Source: Owenia fusiformis (taxonomy: Eukaryota > Annelida > Polychaeta > Sabellida > Oweniidae). Taken from it: a stretch of 64,000 bases of DNA. This document shows positions 28,301 through 43,300 of the stretch, piece by piece (positions within the stretch are counted from its first letter, which is position 1; every line of letters begins with the position of its first letter). The stretch lies in NCBI GenBank assembly GCA_903813345.2, contig CAIIXF020000008.1, forward strand, positions 20,136,822 through 20,200,821, given 5' to 3'. Both the position numbers and the translations under genes were made by a program. The notes under the pieces are model-generated. The model made no database searches. It worked only from the letters and a program-made list of their open reading frames with translations, and was not told the origin of the DNA.

Positions 28301-31300
28301 TTCACAATTCTATGGCCATTTTACAAAACATGCGCCAAATTCAGCCTCGTCCCTTCAGGCAGACCTGCACTGGTCGGTTGAGGTTGTAAGTTCACGGTCA
28401 CAGAAATTGTACATGTTGACATTATCTCAGAGATAGCCCGTAGTCATGAGATGAGGCTGGTATTTTGAACCATGTTTCGTATTATAGCCATAAAATCCCA
28501 ACCATTTGGGCAGAGCCAATTAAACTTAAGAGGAGCTCACTAAACGTAATAACTTTATCCTCCGCACCCAATATTTAGAGGGGGCTCATATCTGAAGAAC
28601 ATTTCCTAATTTTTATAAAATCACACAGATACTGCCTGGCTTCCAAGATGCAAAAATAATTTGTATGGATAGTGTATCTTGAACACCATTTTTTATAAAT
28701 GCTGGGGACGCAGTATAAAAAGAACAATTTCAAAATATATAAGTCTTGGAAAGGTTTAAGGCATATTGCGTCGCTATAGAATGAATTGCACTACTATTTT
28801 CACAATTTTATTGATATTTGGTGTCAAATACACATATCTTGGTATATTTGAAGTCCCAAAACGGCTTAGTTTCAGAAATATCCCAAATTTAAATTCAAAA
28901 ATGACCGTTAGCTCCGCACCCTCTGCTCATTTGCGCCGCACCCAATATTTCCCACAGGCTCTGTCTGCATAGGGTGCATAAGACCCAGTTCGAATAGTTT
29001 ATCTAACTTAAACCCCACACTGACTCTTATGAAGGGTAAATGACCCATGATCCAAGTTTAGGAAAATTTGATTTATTTTGTATTAACTATGAGGTAAGTG
29101 TGTTGAGAAGTGAGTTGGTTTAATTTGTTCAGCTTCAATACAAGTATTAGGCAAGGTACAGTTTAAAATTTGATTTATTTTGTGTTTACAATTCAACTAT
29201 TGAGTGATTGAAAAGGGTTTAATTAGTACAGCTTTGGTGCACTGCATGTGACAGTCAAGTTGTTAATATTGAGCCAAACACTGTCAATATATTTTGTGCC
29301 ACACTGGTTTTGGATAGCTTGCAGTGTCCATTCTTCAAAAACAACAAGAATGCACTATTCTTTGTTACTACTCTACATTCTTTAAGGTCAAAAAGGTGTT
29401 CAAATTGACCATTTTTTCAAAATGATCTTCAAGGTCTCAGAAATTCAAATCTGACTATATTTGACAATTGACCTTCAATGACCTTCTCAAGATAAAGAGG
29501 GTCTAAAATCTGACTTTTGATTTGACATTTGACCTCATTCTCAAGTTCAAAAAGATCAAAAGGGTATTTTTCAACTTGCTTCAAATAACCAAATATTTTC
29601 AAGATTTGACTTGAACTACAAGGTGATGGCATTTTGTAATGTTAATGCCTTGTTCTGTATGTTGTTATTTCATGATTTCTTTACGAAGTATTGGCTTCAT
29701 ACCTCGTACCCATGTACATGTGTCGTGATACAGTTTTTGAAGGGTTCAATTTCTAAAGTTTAAAAAGATTATTCAATCTAATGCTATCCGAGGTATTAAT
29801 ACATTCATAGTATCCATAGATGTGAAATTCGTCTAGTCAAAGATAGATAGATAGATATACACTGTAGAGTCATAAAATAAAGCCAGAATTGTTAATTTTA
29901 GGTTTTTTATTGCTTGTCAAAATAGCGCCATTCAAAGGACTGTCCAACAGAGAAAATCTATTCTAAATTAGTTCTAAATATGTTGGGGTATTCTGTGTTT
30001 CATTTTATTTAATCACAGCATGAATAAATATAATTTTAGTCTCAGGAATCGTAAATTCACCCCAACACACGACAGTCTAATTTGTGCAGTTGTGCTTAAC
30101 AATGGATGATGATTCGATATTCCATATTGAATGATGGGGAGCAATCTAAATGTGGCAATATAGGTGACACCTTTTAGACGACTTCCTGGAATTTCCCACC
30201 AAATACAAAACATTTTAGTGTAGATTGGTTCTATAGTGAACGAGCATTTCAATTAGGCATTTTTTATGAAGGATAAAATAGCAAAGATAAACAATTTTGC
30301 AATTCTGGCCTTATTTTATGACTAGAAAAATGTTAGATCTATAAGACATACACGTAGGTCTACGAGTTCATTAATGCACCTACAATTCATATAATCTGAA
30401 TAATCTGAAACGTTAGAATTGAAGTCTTCAAAGAATGTATTATGCCCCAAGTATGTGGGTACGTGGGTACGAGGTATAAGTTTTTTTATACAAAGCCCGA
30501 AGTATTGACTGAGGGAATAGAGTGGTCGAGTGACAATATCATAATTACACAAGGCAATATATCTATTGTCAAAGAGTAAAACCCATAGCATTAAACTGTT
30601 TATTCCATAAAAATCCTGGGATACCCAATCAGCAAAAACAATCCAATATAATTTGAAATGAACAAAAAATGCAACAAATGTTTGGCCAAACCATTGGAGA
30701 AAATTATTATTTGCATGTACATTGTGTACAATGGTACCTGTATCAATACCTACTACATATACCACTATTCAAAAGATCATTAACAGCAAACCCCTTTACA
30801 GAAGGCACTTGCAAAACATCCAAGATGGTTGATGATAAAGAAAGATACACATGGGAAGAGTTAATTCAAATAAGATGGTATTGAATCATGTTTGTTGAAA
30901 CATCGCAAATGTGTAATATTTCAAATATTCACTTAACTATACAATACAAATATATAAACAAGTATTTTATCTTATGTGTTTTACTAGGTGTTAAACACAT
31001 TTATGTTTTACTGTACATACTTTACAGGACACAGTCATGTTGACATATCCATGCTCATTTCTATAATACGCAATTATGCAACAATGAATACACAGGGCAT
31101 TAAGCACTCACCCTTGTAGAATATATCATGCCATCTATGGAACATATATAACTCTATCTATAAACATCATTGCATAAAATAGGGTACATCTTAATGTCGC
31201 TCTAAGTGACATCTTTTCATACACTTTACACTACGGTCATTTACAGATCATTATCATACAGATAGAGCATTCGGTCTCAAATGATGTGGGATGGATAAAA

Positions 31301-34300
31301 TCCAGTCTCCAAGTCCATAGGCGTTTCAAAGGGTCAACATCCATTCACAAAAGCCATCGCCATAATCCATAAAACACAATAATTCACGATGGTCATCAGG
31401 AGAAAACTATGGCTGGTTTCGATCCCTATTTCTCAACCATTAATGCCATAGGCGGGATCCACTTCAAAAGGTGCCAAGTGAAAATATTGTGAGTTCAGCG
31501 CCAATGTCTTAAACAATTCCTACATCCTTCAGCATCTCAAGTGGTAAAACTTGAAACTTCGAAATTAATGATTTGTATTTTTCAGCAAAGCCCAGAAAGT
31601 ATTTCTTAGGCTTTATACAAGTATAACCTTGACCTAACAGTTTGATCACTAAAGTATTGTGTCTTGACTTAAAATCTAAATATTTAGAGCATGCCCTGCC
31701 ATATCTAAAAACTGGGTTTAATGGAATATTACTGTCTAAATGGGGAAAATTCACAATGTCAAAGTTGAAATCATCTCGTTTATCATACAACTTACAATAT
31801 ATACTGTTGTCTTGTTCAGTGTTAATGAGAAGGTCAAGATAAGGCGCATTTATGTTGGATTCATTGGTCTTTTTTAACTCTAACTCGGAAGGGTATATCT
31901 CATTTACAAAATCTTCAAATCCAGGGTTGTCCAAACTCAACAGGTCATCTATATGCCTATCTGTTTTATTAAAAAGTTTAGCTATGTGGAATTTTGTCTT
32001 ATCTTTCATCATCTTTTGCAAAAATTTATATTCATACGAGAATAGAAAAAGGTCTGCCAAAAGAGGAGCACAATCTGTCCCCATTGGTATTCCTATATTT
32101 TGATATAAAACTGTATTTCCAAACTTTACATAAATGTTATCAATCAAAAAGCCTAAAATCTCACAAAGTTGTATTGCAGTAAAAGAAATATACTTTTCAT
32201 GTTGATCACTAGAAAAGAAAGCTCTATTTGAACTACAATTTACAAAGATCCAGATAAGATATGGCAAGCATTTTTGAAAGTGCTATATCTTTAGTTCTAA
32301 GAATACTTTAACCACAAAAACAAATGGTTATGTTAGATCCATGCCTTATCTTCAATAAATGACATTAGGATGATAATCAAGTTGATTGGATTATCTCTTA
32401 AGCTGTCCCTAATCCACCCATCTTCACCAATTTTCCCTAATTCTGACGCAATTTTCACCAAAAGTGCAGCATTTTATTTCAGCTTTTATGGCAAAATTAC
32501 AATTTATTGTAAGGAATGATTTACCTCTAAAAAGGAAAACTTAATTACTTTGGGATTAGGATAATCCGAAAACAATAACTTTTTTAGGCCGAATTTTCGA
32601 CCTAAAAGTAGCAATTTTTCAATAAGTTTAATGCACGAAAACATTGAGCTATGTAACATGATTGATCTCCAAAAAGCAAAAATGATCTAAATGAGATAAG
32701 CATTATCTGATAATCCATTTGTCATTTTTATCTCACAGGTTCACACACAGCTATGCTCACTCGTGAAATTTTAGGGCACTGGGGCTACCCCTATTTGCAC
32801 ACCCTCCATATTCCCCAGACCGTGCATCCAGTGACTTTTACTTATATGCAGAACTCAAGCGTGACTTGAGAGGAAATAAATTTGGAAGCACTGATGAACT
32901 CAGATCACATGTCTTTGCAAGGCTTCAGGAAATGGGCAAGAATGGGTTTGAAAGTATGTTTAGAGAGTTGGTGAATAGGCATAAGAAGTGTATACCTATA
33001 GAGATGTTCATTATGTTGGATAGCTTATTTTCATAACAATGGAACTTTAGGACTGTTTTATATTGTATTTGTGGTAGTAATAGACCTGGGAGTATGAATA
33101 AAGCTATCAGAAAGAATAAATATGTTTTGGAAAGTTGTGACGTAAAAAAAGTTGCCCCGCCTTTTTGTTGTTTCGGTTGCTATAGCAACCACAACTCTGG
33201 CCAATCAAATATAAGACGCTTTAAATTCACAGAATAAAGGTAAAAAGGTTTGGGCTACAAACTCTGAAAATTTCATCAAGATTGGTGCAATATTAAGAAA
33301 GTTACAATATCTTTCACCTTATTTATTGGACGCCCTGTATTGTAATGACTTCAGTATGAATGAAATGTCCCTTGGTCTTCTGGTCTTGGATTGTGATATT
33401 AGTTCTTGAATGGTGGGGGGAAAGGGGGTATTAGACATTGTTTCTTTTCACGTTAGATCATGGTTTTGGGCTATATGGGGTCTGTTTTTCTTATGATTGG
33501 TATATACTTAAGAGTTTGCTTTTTCTTGCTAAGTTCCATTACAACTTTTGGTCCTTTCCCTTTGGCACTTGTGCTTATATGTATATATTAAATAGTCGGT
33601 GGCACATCACACAGGTAGTGTCACATCAAATGGTTTGTGGCGCATCAAATAAATGGCGAGTGGCATATCATATGTTTTTTGCCATATGGTTAACCCCCAT
33701 TAAATTGATGGGGGAAGATAGCCATAGCCTAAAAGTGTACAGCAATAGCCTTTCTGTACATGTAATTATGTGTATTTATTCATGTGTAGAATGAGAACAT
33801 AGAAATTAGCCAACAAAACAAACTATTTATTTATACACACATATTTCTTAATTCATAATCAAAATTGTGTATACATATTAATTTATAATCGTGGAATGTT
33901 TAGAGTGTTTCAGTATTCCCATGTGTTGGTATTATTAACATTATGGTGATGATGTTGTCAAAACCAATCACCATCATAATTGTGTTGTTCTGTTGAAGAT
34001 TAGAAGTCCCATGGCACAAACTCTGGCTTGTCTGTACTCAATACATTTGCTGGAACAATCCCAGCTATGAGATAATCATTTACCTCTCCATTAGTCCATC
34101 CAGAAGGGCAGTAGCCAAACTGAAGAGTAGAAAATATGAATTTTCATTTTCAACAAAATTTCATCTTCAGTAGGCCTTTTCAGTATGCTTATATCCAATA
34201 ATGTCAATATCTACATACATTTATGGAGGAATCAAAAGTTGATTGACTGATAAGAAACAAAATAAATCTAAAACTGAACTGGGAAGTTTGATTTAGTTTT

Positions 34301-37300
34301 TTTTTGTCTATAAAACATAAACTTTGTTTCAACGTTTATTGATTATGAAAGTTACATTTCTTTATGAATTGAAAATATTTTAGGGTTATTTTAGATGAGA
34401 ATTACAGCTTTTAGTCATTTGATATCACAAAAGTATCAATATACAAGAAGGCAAATTTTTGAAATTTTTTTTGCACAATCCCTCCCCTTCCCTATCAAAG
34501 TTAAAGCAAGGTGTCTGCATCATCAATATACTTTAAGATAAACATACTATCTCTTAATGGGTAAGTCACAGTTCCTTGAGAATAAAAGATATTTCAATAG
34601 AATCCTTTCCATCACACTTCATGCATCTCCCATCAATAAAGTAACCTCACAAAATAGTAACATTTGAGATGTCAAAATAATGGCAAGGGATGACTAGGGT
34701 GGGATGGGCAAGTCACAGTTCATTAAGAATAAAAAATATTTCAATAGAATTCTTTCCATCACACTTCATGCATCTCCCATCAATAAAGTAACCTCACAAA
34801 ATAGTAACATTTGAGATGTCAAAATAATGATAAGGGATGACTAGGGTGGGATTTGATTCTATGAATCAGTCATCATTTACTAAGCCCTTCTTAGACATAA
34901 ATTGTAGTTCATTGCATGTCAGTAGTTTAACTTACCTCATAATAATAAGATGGTCTCACAACTCCAAGTCTGAATGGGCACTTGCTACCAACAATGGCTA
35001 AAATGAATTAGTTTTCTATTTTATTGATTTAATTGTGTATTTATTCAGGGTATAAAATCAGTATATGCTTGCTACTGGTTAAGTTCATATGTATTCTTTA
35101 TCATATGGACTCATACAGTGAAACCTGTAAAATGGAACAACTCTTAGTGAAACACTTTTCAGAGACCCAATAGGCTACAAGGCCAACTGACTTGATATAA
35201 TATGGACTCTATTCATACAGTGAAACCTGTGAAATGGAACACCTCTTAGTGAAACACCTCTTAGTGAAACACTTTTCAGAGACCCAATAGGCTACAAGGC
35301 CAACTGACTTAATATAGTATGGACTCTATTCATACAGTGAAACCTGTAAAGTGGAACACCTCTTAGTGAAACACGTTTCAGAGACTCGAGGCCATCTGAC
35401 TTAATGTTATAAATGAGCCTCTGTAAGGAAGTCAAAAAACTTCTAAGTGAAACACTTTTTAGAGTCCTAAGACCCACCGACTTAATGTTAAATTAACCTC
35501 CATAAGTGGAACAACTCCCAAATGAAACACTTTAGAGGTTCCAAAGGCGTTCTCCAGGTTTTACTATAACATTAATACTTCTTTCGAATAAACATTTCCA
35601 AACAGTCATATAGTGCAAAGTTATTTTATCCAGATTCCAAGATTTAATATTGGTTCATTAAGAAAAAGTATTGTGAAAGAAATGCAACATAAAATTAGCA
35701 TGATAAACAATTAAAAACACTCACAGGAAGAAAATTCTCCATCCTTTGTATCAGTAAAACCATTACTGTTTACTCCAATTAGGGTGGTTTGGTTATCTCT
35801 CAGGGTAAAGACAAATCTCACCCGAACTGCAGGATCGAATGCCTTTAAGTGAAGAAATGTAAACTTAATTAATAATTACAGATAATTTTCTAATTTTTGC
35901 ATTCATGATCATGATCAACCTTATGTGTAATGTGAGATCAGATCTTCCCCTGATTCTTTGCTTACTCTGTCTCTTTCAATTTTTGTACACTTCAATAACA
36001 CAGATGCAAGCAGATAGTTACCAGCTTCACCACCAGGTGACTCATTCGTGTCAGATAACATGCCGGGTATAGTAGAAAGTTCCCTTTAACTTAAATATTC
36101 ATGAGTTTTTGTGGTTCAATTTTCATATCATCCTTATGTATCTAATAGTTATGCAAATTAAAGTATGTCCAGTAAAAGAAAATATTATCTGTCCAATTCA
36201 AGAAAAGATGTTTCACTTTTTATGATTTTATAACATGAGGTCTATGGGGAATCTTTCCAAACTATAAGACAAATTGTCAAAAAATTAAATTTTCACAGAG
36301 TTGATAAACAATTTTCGAAACCATAGATGTACATATACTTTTTCTAGATGTACTTTTACATGTAGATTTCAAATATGATTTCATTTTGACTGAATTTAAT
36401 GACATAAATTAAGATTATTTCTACTTGCATCCAGTCTTCCTATTAAAAATCAGAAGTCAGTGAAATTATTATTGCCTTGATTTTGAAACATTTATACTTA
36501 CTTTTACGTCAAATGTTGTGCCATCAATAGTAGCAGTAAGACCAGCTATATTATTATATGTAAATGATATTGTGGCAGGGGTGTCACCATTGTTGTCAAA
36601 CACAATTCCTCCAGGGAAAGAATCAATATCAAATTCACCAAAGAATGTAGCCTCATCTCCAAAGAATGCTTTTTGTGTGGCGAAGATTTCTGCAGGATCA
36701 ATTATTCCACTAACATCATCTTCACAAGCTAGTTGCCCCGAACCTGCTTCACAGTTACCAGGAGTCATCTGCACATCTTGGTTAATATCTACTAGAGGTG
36801 TTGGGTCATCAAATGTCCATTCAGTGCAACCACAGTTTGCTTGAAATAAAGAGGTACAGATGATCATAAACTAATAAGGCCTCAATCATATTTGCTGTAA
36901 GTCAGCTATAGCTTTACAAAATCGATATAGAGAATCAACATCACACAAGTGCGCTACAATACCCGGGAATTTTTCATTCAGTACATTTCTATTATAGTGC
37001 GCAGTGAGCGCTTTGCTTACCAGTGTTATAAAATATTGGATAATAACATTTATGTGTGCGCGCGCAGCTCATCCACTGAACGAAACGAAACTTCCCGCTG
37101 AAATCACCGGGTATTGATTTTTCCCTTGCTTCACATTGCTTATCCTATTATTTTATGCTGCATATTTTGGCACGTTATGGTCATAGGTCAAATGTGACTG
37201 AGGCAGAATGCTTAGTTGTGATATGGATGTGCAATACAATACACTAACAGTTTATAAATTAATATTAGGGAGTTTAAGCTTGTATATAAAATCGAAACGC

Positions 37301-40300
37301 CAACCTATACGTATCACAAATCGTACAAATGCATTGTTTTAATATTTTTTTGTTCAATTTTTGGCACAATTCAGCATATTGTTTAGAGATGCATTATATT
37401 TTTAGTTTCCACAAACTGATTGCACTGTCAATTTCTGATTTTTGTATTTTGTACTCATTACTTTTCATTATGTTTTATGTCACTGTGATAAGTGGGGACA
37501 TATTGTTATGCTCTCAAACTTATTAATGAATGGTGTTCAGTGTTTGGTGGTTAGTGTTCATCAGTTGATGTTTGGCGATTGACATTTAGGTTCTGTAACA
37601 AATGGCAGGTGGTGACATTTTGCAAGTTAATGCCTTGTATTCTTTCGTCCTTTATACTTACTGTGTGGATATTTGCATGCACAGAATTTCTGGCTGAAGT
37701 TCAGTCCTTCTGGGCATTCGCTAGAAAAGTTACAAGATGGGATGGAGTATGAAAGGCCACTGGGGTCAGAAAGGTTCTTGATAACTTTATATCCGTATCC
37801 TACTGTATGGTTATCATATGTGATGCCATTCAAACAACATTCGCCAGCAGCTGTGTTAGCCATACATTCATCAGGCGTTACTGGTGCATCTGTAGAAATA
37901 AATTGAAATAATTTTTTGTATAACATGTATTTACTGATTGGGTAATGGCATACATTTGAAAATATCATGTGCAAAATATTACAGTTGGTAAAAATCTGTC
38001 AACATTATATCCAATATGATATTTTTATGACATATTCACTTATGACTAAATAGGTTCAGTAATAGTGTTAGTAAAATACTCTCTGTCCTTCACAATCTCG
38101 TATATTATTCGGTAACTGTATTGCCTAAAAAGCATGGCTCTTTACCCCAACAGGTTTTGTTAGTAGGATCACAGGCTCCCATAGTGTAGTTGAAATCACA
38201 GGCACACAGCTCATCATTCCAGTATAATGGTTCCATACATTTTCTGTCATAGGCATATTCTTTATCTTCAGTACATTGACGATAGCTACAACAGTCCCCT
38301 TGGGGCTCTTGGTAATAGCCAGTCTTGCAAAGATCTGTAACATTGAAAGAGTCTTAATAAAAAATATATTACATGAAAGATTTTCACTGAAATGCAAATA
38401 TTGACAATGATATGGAATTGCATATTTTGCAGTTATCAGGTGCAATTGCAAATATTTGTTACAATTAAAGACTCTGTCACATTTAGTCTAATGCTGCCAT
38501 ATTTCACAAAATCGATAAAGAAAATTTACATCATACTGCACCCTATTTTATGCAATGTTTTTTTCTCAAATTCAAGAAGCTACGGCCATTGTACTGTTGC
38601 CGTAGATCAAATGTGACTGAGGCATAATGAGTGTTGTAATCCAGGAATATGTTTGAGACAAATACTATTTAGATTTTAGGTTTTCTCTAATATATTGTTT
38701 GTTATTAACTTACCAGGATTAGGTACAGGAGAGGCTACAATAAAGATTCACAAAATACAATAGTTAATAATTTTTAATTCACAAATAGCTAGGCATAATA
38801 AATCAGTTTCCAGCCAATCTGAACATGGTGTTCTGATTGAATTTTGTTTTCTGTTATTTCAGACAAAACCTTTTGCTCAGTATGTAAATGGTTTAAGTAC
38901 ATTTAAGCATGATTGGTGGTGATTTAATGCACTTGAGTCTTGGATGATAGCCTTTCAATTTGGGTTCCCACTTTCATTCAGTCTCATCCAAAATCCTTGT
39001 GCTTATCCATGATCCATGGAGCCCTGGGCCCCGGGGGTTCACTCCAAATAATTTGGGTAGGTATGTGCAGCACGGCCGATTTTGGCTTTGAGCATAAAAC
39101 ATGGAAATTGGCCAATCTGAGAGGAAAAAAACATGTAAAATTCTCTTAGAAAGTACCAAAAGTCAAAATTTAGTTTTTCTACAAAAAATTATATTAGATT
39201 CATCAAATGAAGCCTGGAATATATCACTAGAACAATTGATTTTTTAGTCAATTATAAGTCACAGAGGAATTAAACATGGAAACCTTCAATTATGAGAGGA
39301 TGTTGACATAGAAAAAATGCTCAAAAAGGGGGTCTTTGGGGTGGCACATAGGTATTAAGAAGTATATTGGAGTGAAACCCCCGGGCCCTGGGCTTAAGCC
39401 CTTCACTATTTTCATTTTATTTTTATTTATTTATTTTTTATTTGATCTTGAAATCAATATGCAGAACAATTAAAACACACACAAGTAATACCTTATATGA
39501 AAAAGGAAAGGAAACAGTTTGCAAATTCTAATATTTTTTGTTAATAATAAAGCTGATAAACTAAGTGCAAATTTAGCTTTCTATCTTTGAATTTTATAAT
39601 TTATTTGCTAACATGCTTGAGTGGCCCGTGCAGTTTTGTAACATTGTCAATCCTTGTGATATGATTACTAAAGATCTCAATTATCTAAAAAAAACACTAC
39701 TGTACATGAAATTAGAATGAGGAGTATTTAACAGTTAATTCTTACGTGTTAACATGTCATATGTGGGTACTCCTTGTACCACAGTGTACATGCAAACCAG
39801 AGCCAAAATTCTCAACATCTGCAAATTAAAACACATTTCTTGAGGAGTCTAAGCTCCAAATTGATACAGGAAACCCTTTTATGAAATGTGCTATTGAAAA
39901 ATTTATCAAAACCTATCAATGTGATCAATAGCAGGTCCTAGAAGAATATATTTTAGTGTATATTTTTATTATACCAAATGAGTGTGATAGTGTCAAAACA
40001 TTTAGGTAGAAATAAGGCACAATTTTAGGAGATGTTTTTTGGGATGATGTATTTTTAACAATCTTGTTTTTAAATATAAAACAAAATATGATATAAATTA
40101 AAATTATAAAATTTTCCTAAACATAATCATTTTCTCCATAATTAATTAAGAATCTCGACTTACCTTGACTGTGAACCAAAAGTGAAATGATTTAGACCCA
40201 TATCAGAGGAGATTATATAACCCAGAATTGTCTTGCAGCGATCATCAAAATCATTTATGCCTCGTATATGCCTCATTCCTGCCAATCAATCAATATTTTG

Positions 40301-43300
40301 CTATCGTAAGATTTCGTAACTGATTTAAGGACAATTGTGAAGTGCTTTGATGTACATTGAATTATATACATGAATTTTTCATAATTTTTAGCAAAATGTA
40401 GAAAGCCTTATAGCTGAACTAGTTTATAAATAAGGAAAGATGGGCCATATTGTATATACCCAATTTTTAGGCCTATAAAAGAGCTATTTCAGTATGTACA
40501 TGTAGTTGTATTTTTCGTACAAGGGTCTTTCTCTGCAAATCAAGTAATTCAATGCAGGATTAGATTACATTAAGCACCTTTTCCGGGAGCCTTTATGAAC
40601 ATTTTGGGTAAATATTAAAACCTGTTTAAAACCCATTTAATTTCAAGTCTTTAGCTCTGTGAAAATGGGGCTGAGGGATATCCCTCAAAGAAACTTTTTC
40701 TGGAAAATAACTTAGCATTCAATTGGCGCGTGATATTACAAAACAACAAGAATGTCAATGTCAGGCTTAACTACGTTTGTTGACAGTTTTATTAGATAAC
40801 AACATTTCTAAAATGTTAAATAGCATTTACATCTGTCAGCTAGCATCCGGTGAGCTGTAAAATGTTAAAAGTGATCAATAAGGACTCTCACCAATAGTCG
40901 GAGGCATATCAAATGGGTTTTGTTATTTTAAATAGTTGGTGGCACTAAATGATTGGCATCATATTGGTAGTGTCACATTAAATGGTTAGTGGTGCAACAA
41001 ATTAATGGCAAATGGCATATCAAATGGGTTTTGTTATATTAAATAGTCATTGGCACAAATAGCATCACACTGGTAGTGTCACATTAAATGGTTAGTGGTG
41101 CAACAAATTAATGGCAAATGGCATATCAAATGGGTTTTGTTATATTAAATAGTCATTGGCACTAAATGGTTGGCATCACACTGGTAGTGTCACATTAAAT
41201 GGTTAGTGGCTCAACAAAATAATGGCAAATGGCATATCAAATGGGTTTTTTATATTAAATAGTTGGTGGCACTAAATGGTTGGCATCACACTGGTAGTGT
41301 CACATTAAATGGTTAGTGGCTCAACAAAATAATGGCAAATGGCATATCAAATGGGTTTTGTTATATTAAATAGTTGGTGGCACTAAATGGTTGGCATCAC
41401 ACTGGTAGTGTCACATTAAATGGTTAGTGGCTCAACAAAATAATGGCAAATGGCATATCAAATGGGTTTTGTTATATTAAATAGTTGGTGGCACTAAATG
41501 GTTGGCATCACACTGGTAGTGTCACATTAAATGGTTAGTGGCTCAACAAAATAATGGCAAATGGCATATCAAATGGTTTTTTTATATTAAATAGTTGGTG
41601 GCACTAAATGGTTGGCATCACGCTGGTAGTGTCACATTTAATGGTTAGTGGCGCATCAAAGTAATGGCGATTGGCATATCAATTTTTTGGCCATATGTTT
41701 AACCCCCATTTCTATTTTCTTTACTGCTATCAAAAACTTCAACAGTTAGAGACATATAAATATCAAGTTTGTCATAAAGAAAACCCCTTCTTAGCACCAC
41801 TTGATTTTTTTAGCACCACTTGATGATAAGAATCATAAGATATTGTCTTTGCACGCAAGCATTTTATCACTTTTTCCAAAATGCTATATTGGGAGAGTGT
41901 CGGGGCCACAAGTTTTGTCATAAAAAAAACAAGGAAAACTGTTTACCTGTTTAACTTCAAATTTTTCATAGATGCAAGAAGACTAGTAGTCTAGTACTAA
42001 GATCTGATTAAGTTTTGGGTATGATGGTAGTAACCATTTTGAATTTTTTGATTAAAAGTGTGAACGTTTTCAGAATTTGACAACTTAAAGGCAAGACACA
42101 TTCAATGTAAATCTTTCCCAATAAGCCAATTCTGATTTGAACTTATTTACTACCATGTTTAGTATACCACAAACTTAAAAGGAGACACTGAATGCTGCAC
42201 GTAGGCATGTCAATTTGATGTATTTATTATACCATGAATGTCATTCATTTGCCATTTGTAAAATTCTGCTGGAAACAACAAAATATAATTATAACATTTT
42301 TTTTAATGATCTTAATTATAAAAGTTCAAGAATTATGCCTATACTGATTTTGTTAACTGAAAAAGAAATTATTCAGATTACACATATATTCTTTTTATTT
42401 TTATGTAATTTTTTTTTTTATTAGGCCAGATAATCATTTTTCTACATATGTGATTAATATTTGTAATTACATGTATATTACGAGTGGGTCAGTCTTAAGT
42501 TGGCATACTTTCTTGAGTAAAACGTTAATTACTAATATCCTAAAAAAAATTGGTTTATAGTCTTATATATCTTTCTGAAAACATTCAGCAGCTCTGGTAA
42601 ATCATCATTCACAGTTGTAGAATGATCGTATTTAGTGTAATGAAATAAATAAAATGTTGAATGACACATTGAAGAGAATCTACATTTGTATATATCTGCT
42701 ATAGTTTTTTGCTAGGAAAATGGAAAATAAAGGAGCATGTAGGTTATCGCAAAAAAGTTCAGAAATTAGGTCAACATTTTTGAAAAAGTATGTTGATTGG
42801 TCCATTCCCCCTTCAATATCGCTTAGGTCTGATTAACTAAATTATCATTGTATATACTTTTCTTGAAGATAATGAATGCATCTAAAAGATACACCCATGC
42901 TCATGATCAGAAAATATTGATAATTCAAGTTAGAATCGTTTGAAATTGGTTGCGCTAACTTACGTGCTCCTTTCAAAAATTTCTTTGTGTAATATTTTTT
43001 CAAAATGTATTGGGGACTCAGGTCTACATATAATAAGGAAATTTCTTTATTATAAGGACTCTAAAAATGTTTCATGGACTCGAATATTATTAAAGACTTG
43101 CAACAAATGTTGGGACTCCAAACATTTGTTAACTTCTGAGTCCCTAACAAGTCATGCATAGTCTGAAAGAAAAGCTTATGGCCAATACGTAATCGTATGC
43201 TGTGATGTCTTACTATTTGCAATTGTTTGGACTCATTTGAATACAATACTTGGATCTGTGATAGTTAAAATGATTGACATATTAGCCTACTTAAATTCAA

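Noticed and set aside
28766-28972. Conserved frame [19 protein letters not shown] as a duplicated gene
   Set aside because: Both occurrences (28558-28977 and 51981-52397) are copies of a whole dispersed repeat. Conservation extends equally outside the frame.
30322-30765. 147-codon minus-strand open frame as a gene
   Set aside because: Its AT-rich composition, absence of motifs and lack of a splice or promoter context make it likely chance.
40903-41690. Regular repeat array as a CRISPR array
   Set aside because: Whole 110-base units are repeated with no unique spacers, in an animal intron. It is a minisatellite.
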